DNA of 43,884 nt from Thermoplasmata archaeon (GCA_035532555.1 DATKQS010000016.1:1-43884), one strand, 5' to 3'; shown: positions 33,163-42,226, counted from the first letter of the stretch. Notes: generated by a model not told the origin, from the sequence alone. Program-made: numbers and translations.

Positions 33163-36100
33163 GTGAACGCATCGATGGTCTACCGAAGCGCCGGACTGAC
33201 CGCCATCATCGTGGCCGCCCTCATGCTGGGGAGCGTCTTCGTGCCGGTGGCGGGTTTGTCTCATGGGACTGCCGCCTCGACCGCTCCACTCACGCCAGTG
33301 GGCGCGGCGACTCCCGCGACCGCCTCTACGGCCCCGATCTCGGCCCCCTCCAGTAATGGACCGCACCCGGGAACCTTGGACATCTACGAGGTCGCTCCCG
33401 GTGGTGCTAAGACGGAAGATCCTTCGGTCGCATACGACACCCTCAGTTACGAGCCTATTCTCAACGTCTATCAGACCCTGATTGCGTACAACGGTTCCAG
33501 CACAACCCAGTTCGTTCCGCAGCTCGCGACGTGCGTTCCGGGCTCGGCTCAGTGCACGTCGCTCTACGGGTCCACGCTGATCCAGAACAATGCCACGACG
33601 GGCTACCCCCAGTACTTCACCTTCGTACTGGACTCCGCAGCCCAGTTCTATGACCCGAGCACGGGCGGCCACTGGGGAGTCTACCCCTCGGACGTCATGT
33701 TCACCCTGTCCCGGACGATGAGCTTCGCGGAGCTCCCCGGCGTGGGAACCCAGAACGGTTGGATCCAGACCCAGGCCCTCCTCCCGTACGGCAGTCACGC
33801 GTACGACGGCGGGATCCACTACCCGTGGAACAACACCCCGGGCAACGTTCTCAGTTCGATGCTGGTCAACGACTCCGCCTTCTGTCCGGCAGCGGCGATG
33901 AGCCAGAACGGATGCATCACCTTCAACGCGGCGGGAAGTGGCACCGACTGGCCGTTCTTCCTCCAGTTGGTGGCGGACCCGCTCGGATCGGGTATCGAGC
34001 CGTGCGGCTGGTTCACCTACGTGGGCGCGGGAGTCCCCGGCTACACGGGAACCGGCGCGGCCAGCGGAGACGGGCCTTGCCTGCTCCCCGGCGGCGCGAC
34101 CAGCACCTCCCAATCGGCCTTCCAGAACTACGTTGCAACGGTCAACCCGAAGAGCTGGGATGCGCTCCAGCTCCTCGCGGCGTCCAGCCCCCTGAACCCG
34201 CAGCCCGCGGTGAAGGAGAGCATGGTCGGATCCGGTCCATACTTCACGGAGGCGATCGACAACGCGATCGGGTACGTGCTCCAGGCCAGCCCGGCCTACC
34301 ACGCCCCGACCGGCTGCGCCGGGCAACAGGGATGCCAGCCGCTCCCGGGTGGCTATCAGGGTACGGTCAATGTCTTCTGGGAGCAGACGGACCAGCAGGG
34401 GATCGCGAACTACCAGGCCGGGCAAGCCGACCTGGCAGGGATCCAGCTACCGGCCCACGTTTCCACACTGAAGACGCTGCTCAGCGCTGGGAAGATCGAC
34501 CTAACGTACATCCCGACGATCTCTATCTTCTTCATGCCGTACAACCTGAACTTCAACGTGACGGTTACGAACACGCTGGTCGGGAACCCGTCGACGACGA
34601 ATGTCCCCGGTGATTTCTTCAGCCAGATCGGTCTGCGGCAGTTCATCACCAATGCCTACCCGTATGCTACGGTCAACTCGAGCTTGCTCCAGGCCGGCGG
34701 TATCTCCACGGGATTCGGCTACGGTGGTGCGCTCCCGAAGTACCTGGGTAACTACTACGCGTACAACATCAGCTGGCCTCAGGGCGACCCCAGCACGAAC
34801 CCCAGCGTTGTCGGTGGCGCGGCGTGGTGGTGGGCTCAGGCCAACAACCCGAGTTCGCCGTACTACGATGCCGAGCTCGCGGCGTGCACGACCGCGAACC
34901 CGTGCATCTTCCCGATCACGAGCGAGACGGGATCGACGTTCTACGATGCAGCGATCGTCGACCTAATCGGCGAGATCGAGTCGTTGACGGGCAACCGCCT
35001 GATGCCGTACACGTTCGACATCACCTTCGCGGCGTACCTCGGCTACGCGTTCGCTCCCCCGGGATCGAACGGGCTACCGCTGTGGAACCTCGGTTGGGCC
35101 CCTGACTACCCCGACCCCACGGACTACGCGGTCCCGATGTATCTGCCCGACTCGACGTACACCTACGGAGATTCGGTCGCTGAGGAGCTCAGCCTCCCGG
35201 CGTTCAACTCCCCCTCGTGTCCGTTCGCGGCGAACTACACCGATGCGAGTTCGGCCTGGGCGGCCTTGGTATACTACCACAGCCTCCAACAGCTCCCGAA
35301 CGCGTGCCAGGGTATCGCCTACGGTGTCTCGACCTATTGGTACAACGTAGCCGGCCCCCTCGCCGTGGGCGCTCAGCGAACCCTCGACTACCAGATGGCG
35401 AACCAGCTGGACTTCCTGCTGTCGCTGTACATCTGGAACTTCCAGTTGACGGAGCCCACGACCTATGCCCCGTGGATTGACGGCACCTCTCTGAACTCGA
35501 ACGTCATGCAGGGCGGCGGTGGAGACAACACCTGGTACACGGTGGGATACGCCTCGGCGGTGTCCACGGCCTCGGTCACTACGTCCGGTCTCCCAGCGGG
35601 AACGGCGTGGACGGCGACGGTCGGGTACGACACGCAGACCGGAACGGGATCCTCTCTGGCGTTCACCCTCGCGCCCGGGACGTACAACTACTACATCTGG
35701 CCGGCGAACGGCTACGCCGTCAGCCCCGCGAACGGCACGATCCAGATCACGGCGGGCAACACGACCACGGTGAGCGCGGCCTTCACCTCGTACGGGAGCA
35801 CGCCTCTCGTCCCGGTGACGTTCTCGCAGTCGGGCATCATCACTGGTTCTGCCAGCTGGGCGGCGATTGTTCCGGGCGTCGGTGCGTGGTATACCACCAG
35901 CACGTCGGTCACGGTCAACATCCCGGTAGGATCGTACCCGTACACGGTGATGCCGACGGCGGGCTACACGGTAGCCTCTCCCTCGGGATCCGTTACGGCC
36001 GGCACGGGCGGGGCCTCGGTAGCGATTGCCTTCGTGCCGATCTTCCCCACGCCGACCTACGCGGTCGTTGTGACGGAGTCGGGCCTCGCGGTGGGAACGA

Positions 36101-36726
36101 GCTGGAGCGCGACGCTCAACGGGTTTACCCAGACGTCCACCCAGTCGTCGATCACCTTCTACCAGGCGAGTGGGACGTACGCGTACACTGTCGGCTCGGT
36201 CGCGGGGTACAACCCCCCCAGCCCACCGAGCGGTGCAGTGTCCACGGCGGCCTCACTGGTGGTCGTGCCGATCGCGTTCACCGCGAGCATCACGGCGGGG
36301 ACCCTGGCGGTCACCCTGCAATCCGGTGGTCCGACCTCCGCGACGCTCTACATCAACGGGGTATCGGCCGGGACGATTAACGCGGGCACGCCGTACACGA
36401 CCCCGTCGAACCCGGGAAGCTACTCGATCTCCGTGGTCGCGAGTGGGTACTACACCTACTACAACAACGCGACCGTGGTGGGCGGGTCGACGACCTCGGT
36501 GCCGGTGACCATGAACTCGAACAGCGCCGGTTCGACCAGCAGCAGCAGCGGGATCAGCAACACCGCATGGGCTCTGATCGGACTGTTCATCGTGCTGACG
36601 GTGGTCTTCCTGGTCACGACGGTCTACTACATGCGCCGGGCGAAGCCGCCCGCGTCACCACCTCCAAGCTGGTCGTCCGGTAGCAGCGGGACCCAGGGTG
36701 GCAACATGCCGCCCCCGAGCAAGTAG
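33163..36726 (+). CDS. Very large membrane-anchored peptide-binding protein (ABC family 5) with Ig-like repeats
   Basis: Extracellular solute-binding protein, 1187 residues; ordinary family members have about 550. A signal sequence (about 10-32, GLTAIIVAALMLGSVFVPVAG) is followed by a Thr/Ala-rich linker, the family 5 binding core (PSVAYDTLSYEPILNVYQTL to about residue 780), three or four beta-rich repeats, a Ser/Thr stalk and a C-terminal helix (ALIGLFIVLTVVFLVTTVYY) with basic RRAK and a Pro-rich tail. It is therefore tethered to the cell surface at its C terminus and not through a lipid-modified cysteine. It is the likely ligand receptor for the transporter upstream. ATG 33109 is an in-frame alternative start. 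Confidence 0.9.
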   Translation: MNASMVYRSAGLTAIIVAALMLGSVFVPVAGLSHGTAASTAPLTPVGAATPATASTAPISAPSSNGPHPGTLDIYEVAPGGAKTEDPSVAYDTLSYEPILNVYQTLIAYNGSSTTQFVPQLATCVPGSAQCTSLYGSTLIQNNATTGYPQYFTFVLDSAAQFYDPSTGGHWGVYPSDVMFTLSRTMSFAELPGVGTQNGWIQTQALLPYGSHAYDGGIHYPWNNTPGNVLSSMLVNDSAFCPAAAMSQNGCITFNAAGSGTDWPFFLQLVADPLGSGIEPCGWFTYVGAGVPGYTGTGAASGDGPCLLPGGATSTSQSAFQNYVATVNPKSWDALQLLAASSPLNPQPAVKESMVGSGPYFTEAIDNAIGYVLQASPAYHAPTGCAGQQGCQPLPGGYQGTVNVFWEQTDQQGIANYQAGQADLAGIQLPAHVSTLKTLLSAGKIDLTYIPTISIFFMPYNLNFNVTVTNTLVGNPSTTNVPGDFFSQIGLRQFITNAYPYATVNSSLLQAGGISTGFGYGGALPKYLGNYYAYNISWPQGDPSTNPSVVGGAAWWWAQANNPSSPYYDAELAACTTANPCIFPITSETGSTFYDAAIVDLIGEIESLTGNRLMPYTFDITFAAYLGYAFAPPGSNGLPLWNLGWAPDYPDPTDYAVPMYLPDSTYTYGDSVAEELSLPAFNSPSCPFAANYTDASSAWAALVYYHSLQQLPNACQGIAYGVSTYWYNVAGPLAVGAQRTLDYQMANQLDFLLSLYIWNFQLTEPTTYAPWIDGTSLNSNVMQGGGGDNTWYTVGYASAVSTASVTTSGLPAGTAWTATVGYDTQTGTGSSLAFTLAPGTYNYYIWPANGYAVSPANGTIQITAGNTTTVSAAFTSYGSTPLVPVTFSQSGIITGSASWAAIVPGVGAWYTTSTSVTVNIPVGSYPYTVMPTAGYTVASPSGSVTAGTGGASVAIAFVPIFPTPTYAVVVTESGLAVGTSWSATLNGFTQTSTQSSITFYQASGTYAYTVGSVAGYNPPSPPSGAVSTAASLVVVPIAFTASITAGTLAVTLQSGGPTSATLYINGVSAGTINAGTPYTTPSNPGSYSISVVASGYYTYYNNATVVGGSTTSVPVTMNSNSAGSTSSSSGISNTAWALIGLFIVLTVVFLVTTVYYMRRAKPPASPPPSWSSGSSGTQGGNMPPPSK
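35575..36290 (+). repeat. Three SGLPxGTxW-type beta repeats in the binding protein
   Basis: Three units of about 75 codons start near 35575, 35806 and 36058. Each begins with a form of TSGLPAGTAW (SQSGIITGSASW, TESGLAVGTSW), has a turn ending in G-x-Y-x-Y followed by a glycine-tyrosine block, and ends in a short strand before the next unit. A fourth, PEGA-like unit with LYINGVSAG follows at about 36298-36513. Such modules are common on Thermoplasmata surface proteins and probably act as stalk or adhesion domains. Confidence 0.75.
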
Positions 36727-36754
36727 ATCGGGCGCTCGGAATCCCGGGACCAAC

Positions 36755-36774
36755 CTTTTCCCCCTTCCCTTTTT
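36755..36774 (+). terminator. T-rich archaeal terminator after the binding-protein gene
   Basis: Two T tracts (TTTT at 36755 and TTTTT at 36770) in a pyrimidine run follow the stop codon by about 30 nt. Archaeal RNA polymerase terminates on such U-rich tracts. The rest of the gap holds the next promoter. Confidence 0.6.
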
Positions 36775-36835
36775 CTACACCGGCAGCCATCGAGCGGGCA
36801 GCGTCCGGGAAGGACGCCGGGTCCCGAAGACAAGC

Positions 36836-36843
36836 TATAATAT
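36836..36843 (+). promoter_or_regulatory. TATA box of the methylmalonyl-CoA mutase operon
   Basis: TATAATAT is centred about 25 nt before the ATG at 36864, which predicts a leaderless transcript for mutase-epimerase-enolase-S2. Confidence 0.7.
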
Positions 36844-36863
36844 CGCCAATCGGTCGAGGGCCG

Positions 36864-38549
36864 ATGAACCGACGCAAGCCCACCCGGCGCTCGGTAGGTG
36901 GAGCGGCGGGTGCTCGATGGCACGCCCGCGCTCGGCAGGCGCTCGGGTCCCTTCCGGAGACGGAGGCAGTACCCTTGCTTGCGGAACCTTTCGAGGACGG
37001 GGAAGCGGGGTATCTCGAGCGGATCGGCTTTCCGGGCCAGAGGCCGTTCACCCGCGGCATCCAGCCTACGATGTACCGCGGCCGACCGTGGACCATCCGC
37101 CAGTATTCGGGGTTTGCGAGCGCGCGGGAGACCAATCGCCGCTTCCAGTATCTGCTCAGGGGCGGCCAGACGGGTCTCTCGGTCGCCTTCGATCTGCCGA
37201 CCCAGACGGGGTATGATTCCGACCACCCGCGCGCGCGCGGAGAGGTCGGCCGCTGCGGAGTCGCGATCGCGTCCCTCGGTGACATGCGGACGCTCCTCGG
37301 TGGGCTGCCGCTCGACCGGGCCACCGTTTCCATGACGATCAACGCCACCGCGCCGATCCTGCTCGCGCTCCTGGTCGCCGTAGGCGAGGAGGGCGGAGTC
37401 CCCCGCGCCCAGCTCGGGGGGACGGTCCAGAACGACATCCTGAAGGAGTACGTCGCGCGCGGGACCTACATCTACCCGCCCGAAGCGTCGATGCGCCTCT
37501 CGACCGACCTCATCGAGTTCGCGACCCGGGAGATGCCCCAGTGGAACTACGTCTCCGTCTCGGGGTACCACATGCGCGAGGCCGGCGCCACGGCCTCCCA
37601 GGAGGTCGCCTTTACGCTCGCCAACGCGCTCGCCTACGTCCGAGCGGTCCAGGAGCGCGGCCTCGATCTTGACGAGTTCCTCCCGAGACTCTCGTTCTTC
37701 TTCTCCTCGGACCGGGGGTTCCTGGAGGAGATCGCCAAGTTCCGCGCGGCGCGTCGGCTCTGGGGCTCGCTCGTCGCGGAGAGGCTCGGCGCCCGCCGCG
37801 CGCGATCGATGCAACTGCGCTTCCACACGCAGACCGCGGGCTCCAGCCTCACCGCCCAGCAACCCGAGCTCAACGTCGTCCGCACGACCGTCGAGGCCCT
37901 CGCGGCCGTACTGGGAGGAACCCAGTCGCTGCACACGAACGCGCTCGACGAGGCGATCGGCCTCCCGACGGAGTCGGCCGCGCGGCTCGCGATGCGCACC
38001 CAGCAGATCATCGCGGAGGAGTCCGGGATCCCGAACACGGTCGATCCTCTCGGCGGCGCCTACGAGATCGAGTGGTTGACCGATCGGATCGAACGCGAGG
38101 CCCGCGAGTACATCGAACGGATCGACGCGATGGGAGGCTCGCTCGTCGCGATCGAGAAGGGGTTCCTGCAGGCCGAGATCGCGCGCGAAGCGTATCGCAT
38201 CGCGCTCGCCCGCGAATCCCGGCAGGAGATCGTGGTCGGCGTCAACGGACACACCGAGGGCAATCCCCGATTCACGCTGTTCCCCCGCGAGGAGCGCGGG
38301 GGGGTCCGAGGGCAACGGATCTCTCCGGCCGAGGAACGTCGGCAGGCCGAACGGATCGCCCGCTGGCGCCGCGCGCGGGATGCGCGGGCCGCCTCCGCCG
38401 CGCTCGATGCGCTCGAGCGGACGGCCCGCTCTTCGGAGAACGTCATGGCCGGAGTGCTCGTGGCCGTGCGCGCGGGGGTCACCCTCGGAGAGATCGCCGA
38501 TACGTGGCGCGGCGTGTTCGGGGAGCACCGACCGTCGACGGCGTTCTAG
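36864..38549 (+). CDS. mcmA: Methylmalonyl-CoA mutase, large (catalytic) subunit
   Basis: Interconverts (R)-methylmalonyl-CoA and succinyl-CoA with adenosylcobalamin. The 561-residue protein is the archaeal split form: TIM-barrel part only, no B12-binding domain. Conserved blocks are TMYRGRPWTIRQYSGF, GYDSDHP, GTVQNDILKEY, YHMREAGA and GGTQSLHTN. Tyr81 and Arg199 have the same spacing as Tyr89 and Arg207 of the Propionibacterium enzyme, which distinguish it from isobutyryl-CoA mutase (Phe and Gln there). The small B12-binding subunit and MeaB-type chaperone are not in the window. The epimerase gene follows by 11 bp. Confidence 0.94.
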   Translation: MNRRKPTRRSVGGAAGARWHARARQALGSLPETEAVPLLAEPFEDGEAGYLERIGFPGQRPFTRGIQPTMYRGRPWTIRQYSGFASARETNRRFQYLLRGGQTGLSVAFDLPTQTGYDSDHPRARGEVGRCGVAIASLGDMRTLLGGLPLDRATVSMTINATAPILLALLVAVGEEGGVPRAQLGGTVQNDILKEYVARGTYIYPPEASMRLSTDLIEFATREMPQWNYVSVSGYHMREAGATASQEVAFTLANALAYVRAVQERGLDLDEFLPRLSFFFSSDRGFLEEIAKFRAARRLWGSLVAERLGARRARSMQLRFHTQTAGSSLTAQQPELNVVRTTVEALAAVLGGTQSLHTNALDEAIGLPTESAARLAMRTQQIIAEESGIPNTVDPLGGAYEIEWLTDRIEREAREYIERIDAMGGSLVAIEKGFLQAEIAREAYRIALARESRQEIVVGVNGHTEGNPRFTLFPREERGGVRGQRISPAEERRQAERIARWRRARDARAASAALDALERTARSSENVMAGVLVAVRAGVTLGEIADTWRGVFGEHRPSTAF

Positions 38550-38560
38550 GCGGAGCCTCC

Positions 38561-38956
38561 ATGCAGGTCGATCATCTGGGCATCGCGGTTCGTAGCCTCC
38601 CCGAGGCCATCGAGCGTTGGCGCCCGCTCATCGAAGGGCCCATCTCGGAGCCGGAGGAGGTCGCCTCCCAGCGCGTGCGGGTCGTGTTCGCCCAGCTCGG
38701 TGGAACGCACATCGAACTCCTCGAACCGACGGCGCCGGACTCTCCGATCGCCCGGTTCGTCGAGAGCCGAGGGGAGGGGTTCCACCACGTCGCCTTCCAC
38801 GTTGACAGCGTCAACGCCGAGCTCGACCGGCTCGCGGCCTCGGGCCGCCGGCTCGTCGACGCTCGGGCCCGTCCTGGAGCCCGAGGTCGCCGCGTCGGCT
38901 TCGCGCACCCTTCCGCGTTCGGGGGGGTCCTCGTCGAGTTCGTGGAGGGCCCATGA
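38561..38956 (+). CDS. mce: Methylmalonyl-CoA epimerase
   Basis: Interconverts the (S) and (R) forms of methylmalonyl-CoA, linking the carboxyltransferase to the mutase. The 131-residue vicinal-oxygen-chelate protein has metal-ligand candidates His5 (DHLGIAV), His76 (FHHVAFHV) and Glu126 (VLVEFVE), plus the active-site block THIELLEP. ATG 38561 follows GGAGCC and begins 11 bp after the mutase. The stop overlaps enolase (ATGA). Confidence 0.94.
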   Translation: MQVDHLGIAVRSLPEAIERWRPLIEGPISEPEEVASQRVRVVFAQLGGTHIELLEPTAPDSPIARFVESRGEGFHHVAFHVDSVNAELDRLAASGRRLVDARARPGARGRRVGFAHPSAFGGVLVEFVEGP

Positions 38957-40167
38957 GCCGCATCCGCTCGAGCGAGCTCGCGATGATCTACGATAGCCGC
39001 GGCCGACCGACCGTCGAGGCCACGATCGTTCTCGACTCCGGCGCGTGCGCCCGGGCGGGAGCGCCGAGCGGGGCGAGCACCGGTGTCCACGAGGTCCTCG
39101 CATTCCCAGCGGGAGGCGTGGGCGAGGCGATCTCGACCTTTTCCGGCCTCGTCGCCCCGCGCCTTCTCGGGCTGGACCCCTCCGATACGGCCGGGGTCGA
39201 CCGGGTCCTGGTCGAAGCCGACGGCACGCCGAACTTCGGTCGGATCGGGGGCAACGCGGCGACGGCGGCCTCCGTTGCCGCCGCGCTCGCTCACGCGCAC
39301 GACTCTCACCAGCCGCTCTGGCGCGTGCTCGCGCGTCCCGGGATCGACGAGCCTCGCTTCCCCGCGATCGTGGGCAACTGCCTGAACGGCGGGCGCCACG
39401 CGGTCGGGGGGCCGGACATCCAAGAGTTCATCGCCTTCGCGGAAGGCCGACGGATCGAGGAGTCGATCGAGGCCGCGATCCACGTGCACCGATGGATCGG
39501 GGCGAAACTGCACGAGCGCTTCCCCCAGGCCGCCCTCGGGCGCGGCGACGAGGGCGGATGGGTCGCGCCGCTCGGCAACGTGGAAGCGGTCGAGCTTCTC
39601 ACCGAAGCCTGCGCCGCCGTCCGGGACGAGCTCCACGTCGAGGTGCACCCCGGTCTCGATCTCGCGGCGAGCGAGTTCTACACGAACGGCCGGTACCACT
39701 ACCGCGAGCAGGTCCTCGACAGCATGGGACAGATCGCCTTCGTCGAGAAGCTCGTCGAGCGCTACGGCCTCCGATTCGTGGAGGATCCGTTCGACCAGGA
39801 GGCGTTCGGGGAGTTTGCCGACCTCACCCGGCGCGTCGGCGGCTCGACGCTCGTGGTGGGGGACGACGTCTACGTCTCCCAGGAGGCGCGGGTGCGCCGG
39901 GGCCTCGAGGAAAACGCCACGAACGCCGTCCTGATCAAGGTCAACCAGGTCGGCACCCTCTCGGGCACCTTCGCCACCGTCGATTACGCCCGCTCGCGTG
40001 GAGCGGCCCTCATCGCCTCGCACCGCTCGGGGGAGACCCCGGATTCCTGGCTCGCCCACGTGGCGCTCGGGATCGGGGCTCGGGGCATCAAAACGGGGGT
40101 TCTCGGCGGGGAGCGGGTGGCAAAGCTAAATGAACTCCTACGTCTCGCCCGCCCCACCGGAGCTTGA
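38953..40167 (+). CDS. eno: Enolase
   Basis: Interconverts 2-phosphoglycerate and phosphoenolpyruvate. The 404-residue protein has the Mg2+ ligands in GLDLAASEF, VEDPFD and VGDD, the loop GAPSGASTG, GDEGGW with the catalytic Glu, IKVNQVGTL with the catalytic Lys, and the signature SHRSGETPD. It is slightly shorter than many enolases but looks complete. The start overlaps the epimerase stop by 4 bp. It is followed by rpsB, a neighbour conserved in many archaea. Confidence 0.96.
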   Translation: MSRIRSSELAMIYDSRGRPTVEATIVLDSGACARAGAPSGASTGVHEVLAFPAGGVGEAISTFSGLVAPRLLGLDPSDTAGVDRVLVEADGTPNFGRIGGNAATAASVAAALAHAHDSHQPLWRVLARPGIDEPRFPAIVGNCLNGGRHAVGGPDIQEFIAFAEGRRIEESIEAAIHVHRWIGAKLHERFPQAALGRGDEGGWVAPLGNVEAVELLTEACAAVRDELHVEVHPGLDLAASEFYTNGRYHYREQVLDSMGQIAFVEKLVERYGLRFVEDPFDQEAFGEFADLTRRVGGSTLVVGDDVYVSQEARVRRGLEENATNAVLIKVNQVGTLSGTFATVDYARSRGAALIASHRSGETPDSWLAHVALGIGARGIKTGVLGGERVAKLNELLRLARPTGA

Positions 40168-40173
40168 GAATCG

Positions 40174-40833
40174 ATGGTACCTGAGGAGGATGTGGCGTCG
40201 GCCGATCGCCAGATCGTGAGCGACAGCCAGGACACCTCCCCGAGCGAGCTCCTGATCCCCGAGGAGACGTATCTGACCTCGGGCGTGCACATCGGGACCC
40301 AGCAGAAGTCGGCGAGCATGCGCCGATTCATCTACAAGGTCCGCTTCGACGGGCTGCACGTCCTCGATATCCGCGAGACCGACCGCCGGATCCGCGCCGC
40401 GGCCCGATTCCTCGCGCGATACCCGGCCGCGCGCGTGCTCGCGGTCTCCCAACGCCAGTACGGCCAGAAGCCGGTGCGCATCTTCTCGCAGACGACCGGG
40501 GCGGTGTCGTTCGCCGAGCGGTTCGTCCCCGGATGCCTCACCAACCCGAACCTCGCCGAATACTTCGAGCCGCAGGTGCTCCTCGTCACGGACCCGGCCA
40601 CCGACCAGCAGGCGCTGAGCGAGGCGGTCTCGATCGGGATCCCCGTGGTCGGTCTGTGCGATGTCAACAACGAGACCCGGAACGTCGATCTCGTGATCCC
40701 GGCCAACAACAAGGGCCGCGTCGCGCTCGCGACGGTCTACTGGTTGCTCACACGCGAGATCCTGAAGTGCCGGGCGGGCGGGGCCGAGGTCCCGTACACG
40801 CTATCGGTCGAGGACTTCCAGGCCGCACTGTAG
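40174..40833 (+). CDS. rpsB: 30S ribosomal protein S2
   Basis: The 219-residue protein has the archaeal S2 blocks [58 protein letters not shown] and [13 protein letters not shown]. It starts 6 bp after enolase. S2 assembles late on the small-subunit surface. The eno-rpsB pairing is old and common in archaea; the mutase and epimerase before it are not part of that usual cluster. Confidence 0.96.
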   Translation: MVPEEDVASADRQIVSDSQDTSPSELLIPEETYLTSGVHIGTQQKSASMRRFIYKVRFDGLHVLDIRETDRRIRAAARFLARYPAARVLAVSQRQYGQKPVRIFSQTTGAVSFAERFVPGCLTNPNLAEYFEPQVLLVTDPATDQQALSEAVSIGIPVVGLCDVNNETRNVDLVIPANNKGRVALATVYWLLTREILKCRAGGAEVPYTLSVEDFQAAL

Positions 40834-40871
40834 AGAGCCTCGGGCGCCCCCCGGACCTGATTTCGACGTGC

Positions 40872-40877
40872 TTTTAT
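40872..40877 (+). promoter_or_regulatory. TATA box of the TrmB-type regulator
   Basis: TTTTAT within GCTTTTATCG is centred about 25 nt before the GTG at 40900. It predicts leaderless transcription and supports the GTG start. Confidence 0.6.
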
Positions 40878-40899
40878 CGCTCCGCCCGCTCGTCCGTCG

Positions 40900-42174
40900 G
40901 TGACGCGGCAGGGAGCGGAGCTGGTCGGGCTCCTGACGGACCACGGGATCCCCGAGAAGGGGGCCCGGATCTACCTCGCGGCGACCCGCACGGGTCCCCA
41001 GACGGCGGCCGAGCTCGCCCGCGTGACGACGCTCCATCGGGTCGATGCCTATCGCTTCATCCAGCAGCTGACCCGGGAGGGACTCCTACGGGCCACCGGG
41101 GGCCGTCCCATGCGCTTCGCGGCCCTGCCGCCGGAGGCGCTCCTGGACCGGTGGATCCGGGCCGCGTCCGAGCGGCTCGACCGCCTCGAGCAGGATCGCG
41201 AGCGGATCCTGGCCCGGTGGCAGGAGAGCCTGGAGGAGATCGGCGAGAGCGACCCCCGGAAGTTCACGGTCATCGAGGGGCGGGAGGCGATCCGCCGGTT
41301 CCTCATCAAGCGGATCGGATCGGCCGAGCGCCAGATCCTCGTCAGCGTAAGCGGCGGAGCCCTCGCCCGTCTCATGGACACAGGGGTCGACCGGGCCCTG
41401 AAGGAGGCGCATGCGCGCGGGGTCAAGGTCCGCGTCGTCACCGAGGTCGATCGAGCGCACCTGGGCGAGGCGAAGCACTTCGCGGGGTTCACCGAGCTCA
41501 GGCACGTCGAGACGTCCGTCGCGAACCAGGCGGCGGTCATCGATCGCTCGGGCACGCTCCTGTTCCTCTCCGGGGAGGACGACGGAGGGCGCACAGAGGA
41601 GGAGCAGGTCGCCCTGTGGTCGAGTGCCCGGGCGTTCATCGATCTCGCCCGGGAGTACCACCGGCGGCTCTGGATCCCAGCGGTCCGGGCCGAGGAACGG
41701 CTCGTGGAGATCGAGGTGCCGGACACCGCGACGCTCCTTGTCGTGGAGGGTCACGAGCGCGAACCGTTCCGTCGCCTGAAGGAGATGACCGGGCTCGGGA
41801 TGCGCGCGACGGGGATCCGCGAGCTCCAGCTCAAGGTTCCCGAACTCATCCAGACGATCGCACGCCAGATCGGCCGGCAGATCGCCAACGAGGTCGAAGG
41901 AGGTACGCCAACGGAAGTGGCGCGCTCGCTCCAATCGTACTATCAGGCGCACACGTCGAGCCGGCTCGAGATCCTCAAAGAGCGGCCCCTCACCGTGCGC
42001 GTGACCAACTGCTTCGCGTGCACCAACGGCTCGACCGAGATCGGGCGCGTGATGTGCCCGCGCCTATTGCGCTCGGTGATGGAGACCCGCCTCGGCAGCC
42101 GCTGGGAGGTCTCGAAGCCCGACCCTACGCGGCACGCCACTCGCGGCTGCGTGTTTTCGATCACCGCGGGATGA
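40900..42174 (+). CDS. TrmB-family transcriptional regulator with C-terminal V4R-like domain
   Basis: The 424-residue protein starts with a TrmB-type winged helix (about 1-80; LTDHGIPEKGARIYLAATRTG), followed by a coiled coil (about 85-115) and a phospholipase D-like sensor domain (about 120-280). The last 90 residues carry Cys and acidic residues in the order of a V4R domain: VTNCFACTNG, VMCPRLLRSVMETRLGS and RGCVFSI. V4R domains bind small molecules or metals. Sugar-sensing TrmB proteins instead end in a sugar-binding domain. The target genes are unknown. Confidence 0.82.
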   Translation: MTRQGAELVGLLTDHGIPEKGARIYLAATRTGPQTAAELARVTTLHRVDAYRFIQQLTREGLLRATGGRPMRFAALPPEALLDRWIRAASERLDRLEQDRERILARWQESLEEIGESDPRKFTVIEGREAIRRFLIKRIGSAERQILVSVSGGALARLMDTGVDRALKEAHARGVKVRVVTEVDRAHLGEAKHFAGFTELRHVETSVANQAAVIDRSGTLLFLSGEDDGGRTEEEQVALWSSARAFIDLAREYHRRLWIPAVRAEERLVEIEVPDTATLLVVEGHEREPFRRLKEMTGLGMRATGIRELQLKVPELIQTIARQIGRQIANEVEGGTPTEVARSLQSYYQAHTSSRLEILKERPLTVRVTNCFACTNGSTEIGRVMCPRLLRSVMETRLGSRWEVSKPDPTRHATRGCVFSITAG

Positions 42175-42226
42175 TCGCTTCGCGACGCGCGCGTGCGAGT
42201 CCAGGGGGCCGAGGGAGGCGTCCGAT

